This document shows positions 36,845-45,871 of a DNA stretch of 64,000 bases, piece after piece (position 1 is the first letter of the stretch; each line of letters begins with the position of its first letter). The stretch is from Kordia sp. SMS9. GTDB taxonomy: Bacteria > Bacteroidota > Bacteroidia > Flavobacteriales > Flavobacteriaceae. The DNA lies in contig NZ_CP031153.1 in assembly GCF_003352465.1 (NCBI RefSeq), positions 1,788,465 through 1,852,464 on the forward strand, in the 5' to 3' direction. The notes under the pieces are model-generated. The model did no database searches and was not told the DNA's origin. It saw only the letters and a list, made by a program, of their open reading frames with translations. The translations under genes were made by a program, and so were the position numbers.

Positions 36845-37125
36845 GTTTATTAGTAAAAACTAATGAAATGAGCTACAACAATTTTTTGATGCAAACGGAT
36901 ATGGTTCGTAGCGAAATTATAGATTCACAAATTTATTCATTAACAATAGTAAGGTATGCATAATTCAATCTGACAGAGTTACTATATATAATGAACAGAT
37001 GAAAGATGTAGTGCATAAAATTCTTAATTAATCCATGTGTAATGTGTGGAGAGAGTGCGTTTTTTGCTATGAGAATTCGTCAAAGCGTATAAATACCTAG
37101 AAATAAAAGGATATTACCCGCCAAA

Positions 37126-37173
37126 AAGGGGAATTTTCCCCTTGTTTAAACGCTTCATGTTGACATATATTTG
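37126..37173 (+). promoter_or_regulatory. promoter with adjacent palindrome, upstream of a candidate small RNA
   Basis: AAGGGGAA (37126-37133) pairs with TTCCCCTT (37136-37143). TTG (37142-37144), 21 nt and TATATTTG (37166-37173) follow, a good flavobacterial -33/-7 pair. No ORF follows. The palindrome could be a repressor or activator site. Confidence 0.55.
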
Positions 37174-37179
37174 TCATGG

Positions 37180-37306
37180 CTATTAATCAATTGTAATCTT
37201 AATTTGTCTTCAATGATTAAGAAAATTAAGGTAGGTTTGGGGGAACCGAATAGAGTCTGGATGCTGTAACAACAGATCCAGGCTTTATTTTTTGTACCTA
37301 TTCGGT
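37180..37306 (+). ncRNA. candidate small non-coding RNA
   Basis: Downstream of the promoter at 37142-37173 lies about 110 nt without coding potential. It ends in a hairpin: CTGGAT (37257-37262) with ATCCAG (37276-37281) and CTGT with ACAG, loop AACA, followed by a T-rich tract to 37293. An outer perfect pair, ACCGAATAG (37245-37253) with CTATTCGGT (37298-37306), encloses it. The arrangement of promoter, body and terminator suggests a short transcript on the plus strand between two minus-strand genes. The remainder of 36845-37125 and 37307-37485 shows nothing supportable. Confidence 0.4.
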
Positions 37307-37485
37307 AAAAGTAAGTAATTTTCTACATTACTGAAAGTCGTTTATCTAAATTAACGAGCGTTCATCGTAAATTTTGTTCAAATAGTGATTTGCAAGTTGT
37401 ATAAGCGTTTCAAAATTGATTATAAAGTGTTTGGAATGTGTAATAGTAGATTTTAAACGCCATCTTTTACGTTAGTTTACACAGC

Positions 37486-39903
37486 TTATTCTTTTCGATC
37501 TCTTCTGCGTACCAAATCCGATAGTTTTCTTTTGTCTTTTTCTGGAAGAATTCTAAAACTAGGCTCTTTTAATACACGTTTGTTGGCAATGCTTCGTTCT
37601 AGCGAAAGCAATAATGAAGGCAATAATAGTAAGTTGGCTAACATCGCAAAAAGGAGCGTTGCAGACACTAATCCGCCCAAAGCGACCGTTCCGCCAAAAC
37701 TAGAAATCATAAAGACAGAGAAACCGAAGAACAATACAATAGACGTGTAAAACATACTTACGCCTGTTTCGCGCAACGCCGCATACACTGATTTTCTAAT
37801 TTTCCAATGGTTGCTTTGTAATTCTTGACGGTATTTTGCCAAGAAATGAATGGTATCATCTACCGAAATTCCAAACGCAATACTAAATACTAAAATCGTA
37901 GATGGCTTGATAGGAACGCCTATAAAGCCCATCATTCCTGCAGTAATTAATAAAGGTAATAAGTTGGGAACTAAGGAGATTAAAATCATACGAAACGATC
38001 GGAACAAATACGCCATAAACAAGGAAATCAGAAAAATTGCTAGTGATAACGACAGGATTAAGTTGTTGACTAAATATTTGGTTCCTTTTAAAAAAACAAG
38101 TGCTTTTCCTGTGAGCGTGACGTCGTATCTGTCTTTAAATGTATTGTCTATTTTTTGTTGTAAATTTTCTTCGATACGTTCCATTTTGTCGGTTCCAATA
38201 TCTTTCATAAATGTTGTAATACGCGCATACCTTCCGGTAGAATCTACAAAACTAGAGAGCAAATTGGTTTCCGATTTGGATTTTCCAGCGTAGGACAGAA
38301 TCCAATAATTTTCGTTGGAAGTAGGCAAGGAGTAGTTCTTAGCCAAACCACCAAAATACGCTTGGCGCGAATATTTAGCCAAACTTACCACCGACATCGG
38401 TTGCGATAATTCAGGCGTTTCCACGATCAGCTCTTCAAACTTGTTCATGCGTTTTAACGTCGGAAGCTTGGTGACACCATTTTTGTTTTTGGTGTCGATC
38501 AAAATTTCCAAAGGCATGATGCCGTCAAATTCTTCTTCAAAAAAGCGAATATCTTTGAAAAAATCAGCACCTTGTGGCATGTCTTCAATCAAACTTCCCG
38601 AAATGCGAATTTGATAAATTCCAATGATACTTGCGACCAATAAAGCCACAGAAACCGCATATACAGAAAAACGATGGTGACGCACCATTTTTTCCATCCA
38701 AGAAACAATTGTATTAATCCAACGTTTGCTTAGGTGATTTAAGTGTTTCTGTTTTGGCAACGCCATAAAACTATAAATGATCGGAATGATCAATAATGAG
38801 AGAATGAAAATCGCAATGATATTGATAGATGCTACAATTCCGAACTCTTTCAATAATTTACTTTCCGTGATGATAAACGTCGCAAATCCAGCGGCAGTCG
38901 TCATATTTGTCATCAAGGTTGCATTTCCAATTTTAGAAATAACACGTTGCAACGATTTGGCCTGATTTCCGTGTTTTTTTATTTCTTGTTGATATTTATT
39001 AATAAAGAAAATACAATTCGGAATTCCTATCACAATGATCAATGGCGGAATGAGTGCTGTTAACACGGTGATTTCATAATTTAACAAACCAATGACTCCA
39101 AAAGACCACATGACACCAATCATTACGACAACAAGTGAAATAAATGTAGCGCGAAACGATCTAAAAAAGAAAAAGAAGATGATTCCTGTGACGAGCAATG
39201 CGGCACCAATAAACAAGCCGATTTCATCCACAATGTTTTGAGAATTGAGCGTGCGAATATAAGGCATTCCCGAAACGCGAAGATCGAGTCCTGTTTCGTT
39301 TTCAAATTTTTCTATGATCGGAATGATTTCGGCGTAAATAAAATCTTTACGAACCGACGTGTTTACAATTTCTTTGTCAAGATATACTGCTGTGCGAATT
39401 GTGCCTTCGTCATTGAACAATAAACTTTTGTAAAACGGTAAATTGTTAAAAAGTTCATTACGAATGGAATCTACTTGTGCTTGCGTGGTAATTTTTCCTT
39501 GGATTAAATTCTCCAAATCAAAGCGTTGATTTTCATCATCTTTGATCAGTTTTTTTAAGTTTTCTGTGGAAATGACCGTACTTACTTCCGGTTTTGCGTT
39601 CAATCGTTTGCTGAGGCGATTCCAGGCATTGAATTTTTCGGGTGTAAAGAGTGAGCTGTCTTTTACGGCAAGAATGATCAAGTTTCCTTCTTCTCCAAAA
39701 ATATCCAAAAATTTGTTGTATTCTACATTTACAGGATGGTTGTCAGGTAACAAATTGGCTTCTGTATAGGAGAAACGCATGTGTTTCCATTGGTATCCTA
39801 AAAATACCGTCATTCCTACCACAAGTGTCAAGATGATGATTCTATTGCGAAGAATCAGTCGTGCTACACTTGCCCAGAAGCGCGTGTTTAACCATTTAAT
39901 CAT
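37486..39903 (-). CDS. MMPL/RND-family exporter
   Basis: 805 residues with the RND topology: one N-terminal helix (about 15-40), a periplasmic domain, five helices (about 225-385), a sixth after a KR-rich loop (about 415-435), a second periplasmic domain and five further helices (about 630-780). Motifs such as VLTALIPPLIIVIGIPNCIFFINKY and FGISVDDTIHFLAKYRQE (Asp-Asp in the proton relay) mark the MMPL/hopanoid-exporter-like group. Such proteins export lipids or other hydrophobic molecules using the proton gradient. The substrate is unknown. It lies 49 nt downstream of a DUF5686 gene. Confidence 0.88.
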   Translation of the reverse strand: MIKWLNTRFWASVARLILRNRIIILTLVVGMTVFLGYQWKHMRFSYTEANLLPDNHPVNVEYNKFLDIFGEEGNLIILAVKDSSLFTPEKFNAWNRLSKRLNAKPEVSTVISTENLKKLIKDDENQRFDLENLIQGKITTQAQVDSIRNELFNNLPFYKSLLFNDEGTIRTAVYLDKEIVNTSVRKDFIYAEIIPIIEKFENETGLDLRVSGMPYIRTLNSQNIVDEIGLFIGAALLVTGIIFFFFFRSFRATFISLVVVMIGVMWSFGVIGLLNYEITVLTALIPPLIIVIGIPNCIFFINKYQQEIKKHGNQAKSLQRVISKIGNATLMTNMTTAAGFATFIITESKLLKEFGIVASINIIAIFILSLLIIPIIYSFMALPKQKHLNHLSKRWINTIVSWMEKMVRHHRFSVYAVSVALLVASIIGIYQIRISGSLIEDMPQGADFFKDIRFFEEEFDGIMPLEILIDTKNKNGVTKLPTLKRMNKFEELIVETPELSQPMSVVSLAKYSRQAYFGGLAKNYSLPTSNENYWILSYAGKSKSETNLLSSFVDSTGRYARITTFMKDIGTDKMERIEENLQQKIDNTFKDRYDVTLTGKALVFLKGTKYLVNNLILSLSLAIFLISLFMAYLFRSFRMILISLVPNLLPLLITAGMMGFIGVPIKPSTILVFSIAFGISVDDTIHFLAKYRQELQSNHWKIRKSVYAALRETGVSMFYTSIVLFFGFSVFMISSFGGTVALGGLVSATLLFAMLANLLLLPSLLLSLERSIANKRVLKEPSFRILPEKDKRKLSDLVRRRDRKE

Positions 39904-39952
39904 TGTTCTGTTTTAGCTCGTGCAAATTTATGAAAAACGATTGAAGTCAGAC

Positions 39953-42475
39953 TTAAAATCCTAAACTAAAATAATAAGTGAATTTAAATGATAGGTTATC
40001 TTCAAATTTTGGCAGATGATACGCACCGTAACGATACATAAAACTCAATCCGAAGCCAGCAAACAGTTTATTGATTTCAAAACCAGATTCTGAGAAACCG
40101 TGTTCTAATGAATTGAATTCTTGCCCTAAGTGACGTTCAATGTTTTCTGCATCGCCAATAGCGAATCGTGAAATTAAGGTCAATTCAGGGCGAAAGCTTT
40201 TGCCAATTTTAAATGGTTTGAAGCGATGTTTTGCTTGAAACATTGCGTATTTATCAGAGAAAAACTCATTGAAATACATGGTTTCAAAACTGTTTCTACC
40301 AGCAATAGAAAAACGTTGCAAGAGCACATCTTTGTTCGGATTGTTTGGTGAAGTGTGATACAAATGTGAAATTGGAATGTCGCCAATTCCCAAACCACCT
40401 TTTAGTAAGAAGGAAGTGACACCTTTGTCAATTGGACGAATTTCATGTACAATGCGCGCATCAAATTTTGTATAGTTGAAATCACCACCTAAAAAGCCAT
40501 CAAAACTTTGGGTAGCTTGAAACGCAAATTGTGGAAAACCTGTTTTAATTTCATTACGCCCGTGTCGCGTTTGCATATATTCACTAAACGGATTCCATTG
40601 TATGGAAAACGTAGCTTCTGTAATTTCATACGAGTTGAATATTTCGCCATTATTTACAAAACCATAATCGTAGGTCGATTCTACATTGCTTTTGGAGAGC
40701 ATCAGATTCGCTTGTGTTTTTGCCGTAATTTGATGTTCAATATTCGCAGTTAAGCGACGAATTTCATAGAAAAGGTCAATATTAAACAATCGCGGTTCAA
40801 ACAGTGAAAAAGCACGTCTGTCCGTAATAAAGCGAGAGCTTCCTGTTTCTACCAAATCGTCCGTATACGACACACCGAACCAGGTTTGTGTTCGTTTGTC
40901 CAATCGCGCCGCAGCGCCCACACCAAATTTAAAATCTTGATCACGCGTTCCATACACGCCATATCCATTGACGCGGTATTTGGTAGAAAAGTTAGCATTC
41001 GTTACACCGCCAAGTCCCAAACGAAAGGCTTCATAGTTATTATATTTCACCAAATAGCGCAAATCGAGATCAATATATTTTGTGGGGTAATATCCTTTTA
41101 AGAGTTTTCGTGCGAGGTAAATATCTTTTTCAACACCATCTTTTTCAATAATACTGTCCAAAACTACATAGGTTTCTTTTCCGCGTTTGGTAATACTATC
41201 TGTTCTGAATTGATTCCAATACGCTTCATCACGGTTGTGTGCCTGATCTTCAATTTCAATTGCCAATCCACGCCCGCGAATTGTTACAGGTTCGTTGATG
41301 GCTAAGTCGAAATTTTTCGTTTTAGACGTCAAATAAATAAAGTCGCTTACATCTTGTTTGTTGGAGTTCACCGTTTTGGTGCTGTCTTGCTGCGTGCTTC
41401 TGGAAACTCTCACAGCTTGTCCAAAAAGCGATACCGTGTCATCTGTTTTTCCCTTTCGAATTTGAATTTCTTTATCGGTTGGAAACCACACTTGAAACGT
41501 GTTGTTATAGTCAAAATTTTGAACTGCTTTGATATCGATGACACCTTTTATTTCTGCAATTCCTTTTTGCAACGCGTACGATTCGCGATCAATATATAAA
41601 ATCCCTTCCAAGCCAGAGGTTTCGCCTTTTTTCTTGGGACTGTAATAAATCATGTACGATTCGCGATTGTTGTTGCTAACTGTATCTAATATTTTGTATT
41701 TGTATTTGGATAGCGCATTTCCTGCCATTGGTCCAGGATAGGAAGTGCCAAAAAGTTCATATTTGTTGTTGTAGAAAGAGAACGACTGAATTTTGATGCC
41801 CAATACTTCATAAATAGGTTCTTTAAAACCTGCCATACGTGTTGCTAAAATCTTTTCGCGTTTTCCTTTGGAGGAACTATATGAAATTTCACTTACTTTT
41901 TCCGTCATGTAAATGTGACTACGCGTAATGTCTTTTTTGAAATCAAAGTTGGAAGAATCTACTTCTTTAAAGACCAATTCGCCATCTTTTTTTGTGTAGA
42001 TAGAGTCTATTTGACCGTTGATAGAATCAGGATTCGCCGTAACTAGAAGTTTGTTGTAAGCATTTAGTTTGAACGAATTCAGTTTGCGTTCAGGATCATT
42101 ATCTTTTTTTCGAGCAATGGCATCGCGCATAATTTGCAATGCAGGATTTTCTTTGTTGTACAACACCACAGCATCGAGTGCTTCTTGCGTAGCGACTAAT
42201 TGTATTTTAAGATATTTTACAGTTGCATCAATAGGAATTGTAACTGTTTCATACCCAATATAGGAAACCTTTATAGACGTAATCTCTTTGTTTAGCGATA
42301 GGTTAAATTTCCCTTCAGCATCGGTGATGGTTCCTGTGGTTTTTGAAATATAGATATTGGCAAAAGGAAGCGATTCTTTCGTTTTGTTGTCAATGACAAT
42401 TCCTGAAATTTTTTGTTGTGCAAACGCAGCAAAGGAAGTGAGCAATACAATAAAAATCAATGCTGATTTTTTCAT
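39953..42475 (-). CDS. DUF5686 and carboxypeptidase-regulatory-like domain protein
   Basis: 840 residues. A signal peptide (about 1-19, ending FAAFAQ) precedes a carboxypeptidase-regulatory-like Ig domain (about 22-105, GIVIDNKTKESLPFANIYIS). The rest is a long DUF5686 region with many barrel-type strands ending in FKFTYYFSLGF. It is an outer-membrane protein common in Bacteroidota; the role is unknown. It lies just upstream of the MMPL exporter on the same strand, which suggests they may work across the two membranes. Confidence 0.82.
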   Translation of the reverse strand: MKKSALIFIVLLTSFAAFAQQKISGIVIDNKTKESLPFANIYISKTTGTITDAEGKFNLSLNKEITSIKVSYIGYETVTIPIDATVKYLKIQLVATQEALDAVVLYNKENPALQIMRDAIARKKDNDPERKLNSFKLNAYNKLLVTANPDSINGQIDSIYTKKDGELVFKEVDSSNFDFKKDITRSHIYMTEKVSEISYSSSKGKREKILATRMAGFKEPIYEVLGIKIQSFSFYNNKYELFGTSYPGPMAGNALSKYKYKILDTVSNNNRESYMIYYSPKKKGETSGLEGILYIDRESYALQKGIAEIKGVIDIKAVQNFDYNNTFQVWFPTDKEIQIRKGKTDDTVSLFGQAVRVSRSTQQDSTKTVNSNKQDVSDFIYLTSKTKNFDLAINEPVTIRGRGLAIEIEDQAHNRDEAYWNQFRTDSITKRGKETYVVLDSIIEKDGVEKDIYLARKLLKGYYPTKYIDLDLRYLVKYNNYEAFRLGLGGVTNANFSTKYRVNGYGVYGTRDQDFKFGVGAAARLDKRTQTWFGVSYTDDLVETGSSRFITDRRAFSLFEPRLFNIDLFYEIRRLTANIEHQITAKTQANLMLSKSNVESTYDYGFVNNGEIFNSYEITEATFSIQWNPFSEYMQTRHGRNEIKTGFPQFAFQATQSFDGFLGGDFNYTKFDARIVHEIRPIDKGVTSFLLKGGLGIGDIPISHLYHTSPNNPNKDVLLQRFSIAGRNSFETMYFNEFFSDKYAMFQAKHRFKPFKIGKSFRPELTLISRFAIGDAENIERHLGQEFNSLEHGFSESGFEINKLFAGFGLSFMYRYGAYHLPKFEDNLSFKFTYYFSLGF

Positions 42476-42606
42476 CTATTAGGGTTGTGTTTTAATAGTA
42501 AGCTATAATTGGGCAATGCCTTTGTTTGTGGTCCTCAACATGTTTCGTGTAACATCATTTTGGTTTGCCCTTTTTTATATAACGAAATTTATGGTATAAT
42601 GTTACA

Positions 42607-42632
42607 AAAAATAAAGCGACCTTAGGCCGCTT
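42607..42632 (-). terminator. frr terminator
   Basis: AAGCGaCC pairs with GGcCGCTT (42614-42632) around a TTA loop. On the minus strand T residues follow. It lies 31 nt beyond the frr stop. Confidence 0.65.
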
Positions 42633-42662
42633 CATACTTAGTTTATTATAAGTTTAACGTTT

Positions 42663-43217
42663 TTATACAGTCATGATTTCTTTCTCTTTCACGGTATAAA
42701 CTTCGTCGATTTTTTTTACATAACTATCTGTTAATGCTTGTACGTCAATTTCAGCATTCTTTTTAGCATCATCAGAAATATCTAATTTTTTAATTTCTTT
42801 ATTAGCGTCTTGTCGTGCGTTTCGGATACCCACTTTTGCGTCATCAGCTTCACTTTTTGCTTGTTTCGCTAAATCTTTACGACGTTCTTCCGTTAATGGC
42901 GGTACATTGATGATTACGGATTCACCATTATTCATAGGATTAAAACCAAGATTTGCAATCATAATTCCTCTCTCAATTTCTTGAATCATGCTTTTTTCCC
43001 ATGGTTGAATGGTAATGGTACGCGCATCTGTACTGTTTACATTGGCAACTTGTGACAAAGGCGTTTGCGAACCATAATAATCAACCTTCACACTTGATAG
43101 CATGGCAGGTGACGCTTTTCCAGCTCTAATACTTAATAATTGTTTGTTTAAATGCTCAATGGCACTGTCCATACTTTCTTTTGTCGTATCTATAATAAAT
43201 GTAATGTCTTCGTTCAT
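42663..43217 (-). CDS. frr: ribosome recycling factor
   Basis: 184 residues, the normal length. With EF-G it splits post-termination ribosomes. It shows the three-helix-bundle pattern: MDSAIEHLNKQLLSIRAGKASPAML, VDYYGSQTPLSQVANV, then LTEERRKDLAKQAKSEADDAKVGIRNARQDANKEIKK, a block conserved in all RRFs. It follows pyrH after 113 nt, the usual order. Confidence 0.97.
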   Translation of the reverse strand: MNEDITFIIDTTKESMDSAIEHLNKQLLSIRAGKASPAMLSSVKVDYYGSQTPLSQVANVNSTDARTITIQPWEKSMIQEIERGIMIANLGFNPMNNGESVIINVPPLTEERRKDLAKQAKSEADDAKVGIRNARQDANKEIKKLDISDDAKKNAEIDVQALTDSYVKKIDEVYTVKEKEIMTV

Positions 43218-43330
43218 AATGTTCTTTAATTATTCCATGTAATTGCTCATAACTACATGATATATCATTACTAATTTAAACTATTTTTTTGTTTTGCTCG
43301 AATAAAATCAAAAACTGCGCCAGTTTTAGG

Positions 43331-44038
43331 TTATAAATTTACTTTTGTTCCAATGTTTTCCCCTGAAACTACTTTGAGTAAATTTCCTTTCGTATTCATA
43401 TCAAATACAATAATAGGCAATTCATTTTCTTGACTTAGTGTAAAGGCAGTTGTGTCCATAACTTTTAAGCCTTGTTTTAAGACTTCATCAAAAGAAATAT
43501 GATCAAATTTGATAGCTTTTGTATTTTTTTCAGGATCTTCATTGTAAATACCATCTACACGTGTTCCTTTTAAAATAACATCCGCATTCACTTCAATTGC
43601 GCGTAATACTGCGGCAGAATCTGTAGTAAAGTATGGATTTCCAGTTCCAGCGCCAAAAATAACGACACGTCCTTTCTCTAAATGGCGAATTGCTTTTCTT
43701 TTAATATAGGGTTCGGCTACTTCTTTAATTTCGAGGGCTGTGAGCAGGCGAGTGTAAATGCCAGCATCTTCTAAAGCACTTTGCAAGGCAAGTCCGTTAA
43801 TTACTGTAGCAAGCATTCCCATGTGATCTCCTTGAACTCTATCCATGCCGTTGCTTGCACCTGCAACACCTCTAAAAATATTTCCACCGCCAATAACAAT
43901 GGCAACTTCAATTCCTAAATCGACCACTTTTTTGATTTCTTCGGCATATTCCGCCAAACGTTTTGGATCAATTCCATATTGTCTTTCGCCCATGAGCGCT
44001 TCGCCTGATAATTTTAGTAAAATTCTTTTGTATTGCAT
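43331..44038 (-). CDS. pyrH: UMP kinase
   Basis: 235 residues from ATG 44038 ([18 protein letters not shown]). It phosphorylates UMP to UDP. It has the amino-acid-kinase fold with GGGNIFRG, the GTP/UTP-sensing hexamer interface, [19 protein letters not shown] and [16 protein letters not shown]. The frame extends to 44071, but a TATATTTG box at 44067-44060 puts the transcription start downstream of that codon, so 44038 is preferred. Confidence 0.96.
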   Translation of the reverse strand: MQYKRILLKLSGEALMGERQYGIDPKRLAEYAEEIKKVVDLGIEVAIVIGGGNIFRGVAGASNGMDRVQGDHMGMLATVINGLALQSALEDAGIYTRLLTALEIKEVAEPYIKRKAIRHLEKGRVVIFGAGTGNPYFTTDSAAVLRAIEVNADVILKGTRVDGIYNEDPEKNTKAIKFDHISFDEVLKQGLKVMDTTAFTLSQENELPIIVFDMNTKGNLLKVVSGENIGTKVNL

Positions 44039-44059
44039 TGCTTCTTGTGATGAGTTTTG

Positions 44060-44067
44060 CAAATATA
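44060..44067 (-). promoter_or_regulatory. -7 box TATATTTG of pyrH
   Basis: On the minus strand TATATTTG lies 21 nt upstream of ATG 44038. It excludes the longer start at 44071. Confidence 0.5.
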
Positions 44068-44219
44068 GCAAATAATGAAGTCTACAAAAATGTTTTTGGG
44101 AGTGTTCCTTATTTTGTTTTAATGGAAATAATAATATTTTAAAATCTCTACCTTTTTGTTGATCATATTTTGCTAAGAAGTAGTAAGGTTTTCAAAATAG
44201 TTAAAGGTCCCAAAAGGAA

Positions 44220-44334
44220 CTTATAATTCATAAATTCAGACTGGGCGTAATTAGATATGTTGATTTATGAAATTACATCGTGTTATTGGTGTAAATTCTT
44301 TATTTTATTTATTCTTATAATTTATGAATACAGA
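44220..44334. repeat. pair of 21-bp direct repeats upstream of the first array peptide
   Basis: CTTATAATTCATAAATTCAG (44220-44239) and CTTATAATTTATGAATACAG (44314-44333) match over 21 nt with 3 differences, 94 bp apart. They lie 66-180 bp before the precursor gene at 44400. They may be regulatory sites or marks of rearrangement. The rest of the 44068-44399 gap is AT-rich with no ORF. Confidence 0.5.
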
Positions 44335-44399
44335 GTATTGATTTTATTTTTAACGCATTACATCTTGTATCATTGTGTAAATCTTTAACAAACAAAATT

Positions 44400-44639
44400 A
44401 TGAAAAAGCAAAAGTTAAAATTAGGATTGAACAAGGTGGAAATTTCTAATCTGGCCAATGTGAAAGGTGGACAGCTTGAAGAATATACCATCAGTAAAAA
44501 TTTTGTAGATCTTTGCTGTCCAGTTTTTGGTACAGGAGATGAGTGTATTTATGATACTATAATTACTACTTGTCGTTCAATGCGACCAGCTTGCGATGGT
44601 TATTCAGATGATTGTCCGTATACACACACTTCTTGCTAA
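44400..44639 (+). CDS. double-glycine-leader peptide precursor A (lanthipeptide-like)
   Basis: 79 residues from ATG 44400. The leader is MKKQKLKLGLNKVEISNLAN then VKGG (cleavage after residue 24). The 55-residue core has seven Cys (including a CC pair) and many Ser/Thr, the composition of class I lanthipeptides of Bacteroidota, in which Ser/Thr are dehydrated and joined to Cys. An upstream in-frame start at 44373 only adds residues unlike the sister leaders. A TATCATTG box lies at 44368-44375. No modification gene is nearby. Confidence 0.8.
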   Translation: MKKQKLKLGLNKVEISNLANVKGGQLEEYTISKNFVDLCCPVFGTGDECIYDTIITTCRSMRPACDGYSDDCPYTHTSC

Positions 44640-44695
44640 TATTTATATACATTTATTTTTTAGGATAGAAATTTTACATATTGAGAAGATATTAG

Positions 44696-44750
44696 TAAAA
44701 CAAATTATACCTATCATAAGATTCACTTATGATAGGTATAATTTGTTTTA
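44696..44750 (+). terminator. perfect 25-bp inverted repeat after precursor A
   Basis: The arms 44696-44720 and 44726-44750 are exact inverse copies around the loop ATTCA. It lies 56 nt after the precursor A stop. The arm includes AAACAAATT and its inverse AATTTGTTT, so an A tract and a T tract form the base, as in a terminator. Arms this long and perfect are unusual for a terminator and could also be a transposition or recombination trace. Confidence 0.6.
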
Positions 44751-44778
44751 ATTAGAAGAGGTGTTTTATTAAGAATTT

Positions 44779-44814
44779 CTTAACAGATTTGCGTTTAGTG
44801 CCTGCGTATCTTTG
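44779..44814 (+). promoter_or_regulatory. orphan promoter of the peptide-cassette type
   Basis: CTTAAC (44779-44784), 22 nt, TATCTTTG (44807-44814). The geometry equals that of the promoters before precursors B and D. No ATG follows at the 26-31 nt distance used there, and no ORF exists until the remnant at 45035. Confidence 0.55.
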
Positions 44815-45034
44815 TAATGCAATCAACAATAAGGTATAAGCAATCTTATTTTTAGAAAAGTGTTTTTTGTTAGTTAGGTATAATTTTAAAACAGTTTTTA
44901 AAAAAGTTTATAGTATTGCTTCGCTTGGTAAAACTATGATGTTCTCCGCTTATATGTATTGTGCAACATAAATTTTTGAGTATATATTTCAAAAAAGATA
45001 CTGCGAAAGCAGCACGTTGTTAAAAATTGCAAAC

Positions 45035-45067
45035 ATGAAAAAGAAAAGGAAAAAGAGTTGCCACTAG
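45035..45067 (+). pseudogene. empty peptide cassette 1 (start codon and terminator, no core)
   Basis: ATGAAAAAGAAAAGG opens a 10-residue frame (MKKKRKKSCH) whose stop lies inside the loop of the following terminator. The start resembles that of the intact precursors (ATGAAAAAG). It looks like a precursor gene whose body was deleted. Confidence 0.4.
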
Positions 45068-45082
45068 GCAACTTTTTTTTTG
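45056..45082 (+). terminator. terminator of empty cassette 1
   Basis: AGTTGCC (45056-45062) pairs with GGCAACT (45067-45073) around ACTA and is followed by about nine T. Confidence 0.85.
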
Positions 45083-45179
45083 CTATATATTTTTTCTAAA
45101 CGATCTGTAAATCAGTATATGTATTATTAATGATAGTTATAATTTCTTTAAATAGATGCAGTGAGTTTATTGTGATAAT

Positions 45180-45215
45180 CTTAACGTTTTTAGGGTTTTC
45201 TGTTTTTTAACTTTG
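45180..45215 (+). promoter_or_regulatory. promoter of precursor B
   Basis: CTTAAC (45180-45185), 22 nt, TAACTTTG (45208-45215). It ends 30 nt before ATG 45246. The TTG start at 45213 lies inside the -7 box and cannot be the start. Confidence 0.6.
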
Positions 45216-45245
45216 AGTATTGCTAAATTTATAATCAAAAATATC

Positions 45246-45428
45246 ATGAGAAAGAAAACATTAAAACTAGGATTAGGTAAATTAAAAATTTCCAACCTAC
45301 ACAATTTAGATACTATCAAAGCAGGAAATGGAAGTCATAGCGAAGAAAGCACGTGTATAGAATCGCTCACCTTTGCTATAGATCTTTGCTGTAATACAGA
45401 TGGGTGCGGAACTAGAGGAGGATTTTAA
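45246..45428 (+). CDS. peptide precursor B with AG/N in place of the double glycine
   Basis: 60 residues from ATG 45246. The leader MRKKTLKLGLGKLKISNLHN is like the others but ends DTIKAGN where they have KGG. The core is short and has four Cys, with CC in DLCCNT as in precursor A (DLCCPV), and ends CGTRGGF. Cleavage may occur after Ala-Gly or at another site, or the peptide may be inactive. It has its own promoter and terminator (45501-45527). Confidence 0.7.
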   Translation: MRKKTLKLGLGKLKISNLHNLDTIKAGNGSHSEESTCIESLTFAIDLCCNTDGCGTRGGF

Positions 45429-45500
45429 AAATACGTAGTTGCAAGCTGTGCGCAAAGAATGCGTGTTGTTGCAACGATCTTTATATACATCAGCGTGAAA

Positions 45501-45527
45501 AGACTGTCGGTAGACGGTCTTTTTTTG
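45501..45527 (+). terminator. terminator of precursor B
   Basis: AGACTGTC (45501-45508) pairs with GACGGTCT (45513-45520), one T-G pair, loop GGTA, followed by seven T. Confidence 0.85.
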
Positions 45528-45677
45528 TGCTTTTCAGTGTTTTTTCAACTCATATATTGGGTTAATAATTTCCATAACTTCTTTAAGAGAATGCAACTTA
45601 TTCATTATAAGCATGTTAGTGAATTAAGGTAGTGCTATTCTTCAATTTTAAGTATCTAATCAATACAAGTAAAAATT

Positions 45678-45695
45678 ATGAAAAAGAATTCATAA
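45678..45695 (+). pseudogene. empty peptide cassette 2 (MKKNS then stop)
   Basis: ATG AAA AAG AAT TCA TAA begins like the precursors but stops after five codons. It is followed directly by a terminator of the same GATCGTC type as those after precursors C and E. The remainder of the 45528-45871 gap shows AT-rich spacer only. Confidence 0.4.
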
Positions 45696-45704
45696 AAATA
45701 ACTG

Positions 45705-45738
45705 AGATCGTCGAAAGACGGTCTTTTTGATTTTTTTA
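45705..45738 (+). terminator. terminator of empty cassette 2
   Basis: AGATCGTC (45705-45712) pairs with GACGGTCT around GAAA and is followed by T-rich sequence. The stem resembles the terminators of precursors C and E. Confidence 0.75.
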
Positions 45739-45871
45739 AGAATGCTTATAGATTAAAATGTTTAAAAGTTAAAATATGATACGCTTGGAACACTATTTGC
45801 GCCTATTTATATAGAAAAAAAATCGCGAAATTTTTCGAAGAAAATTAACATTAACATTAAATTCGATTATT

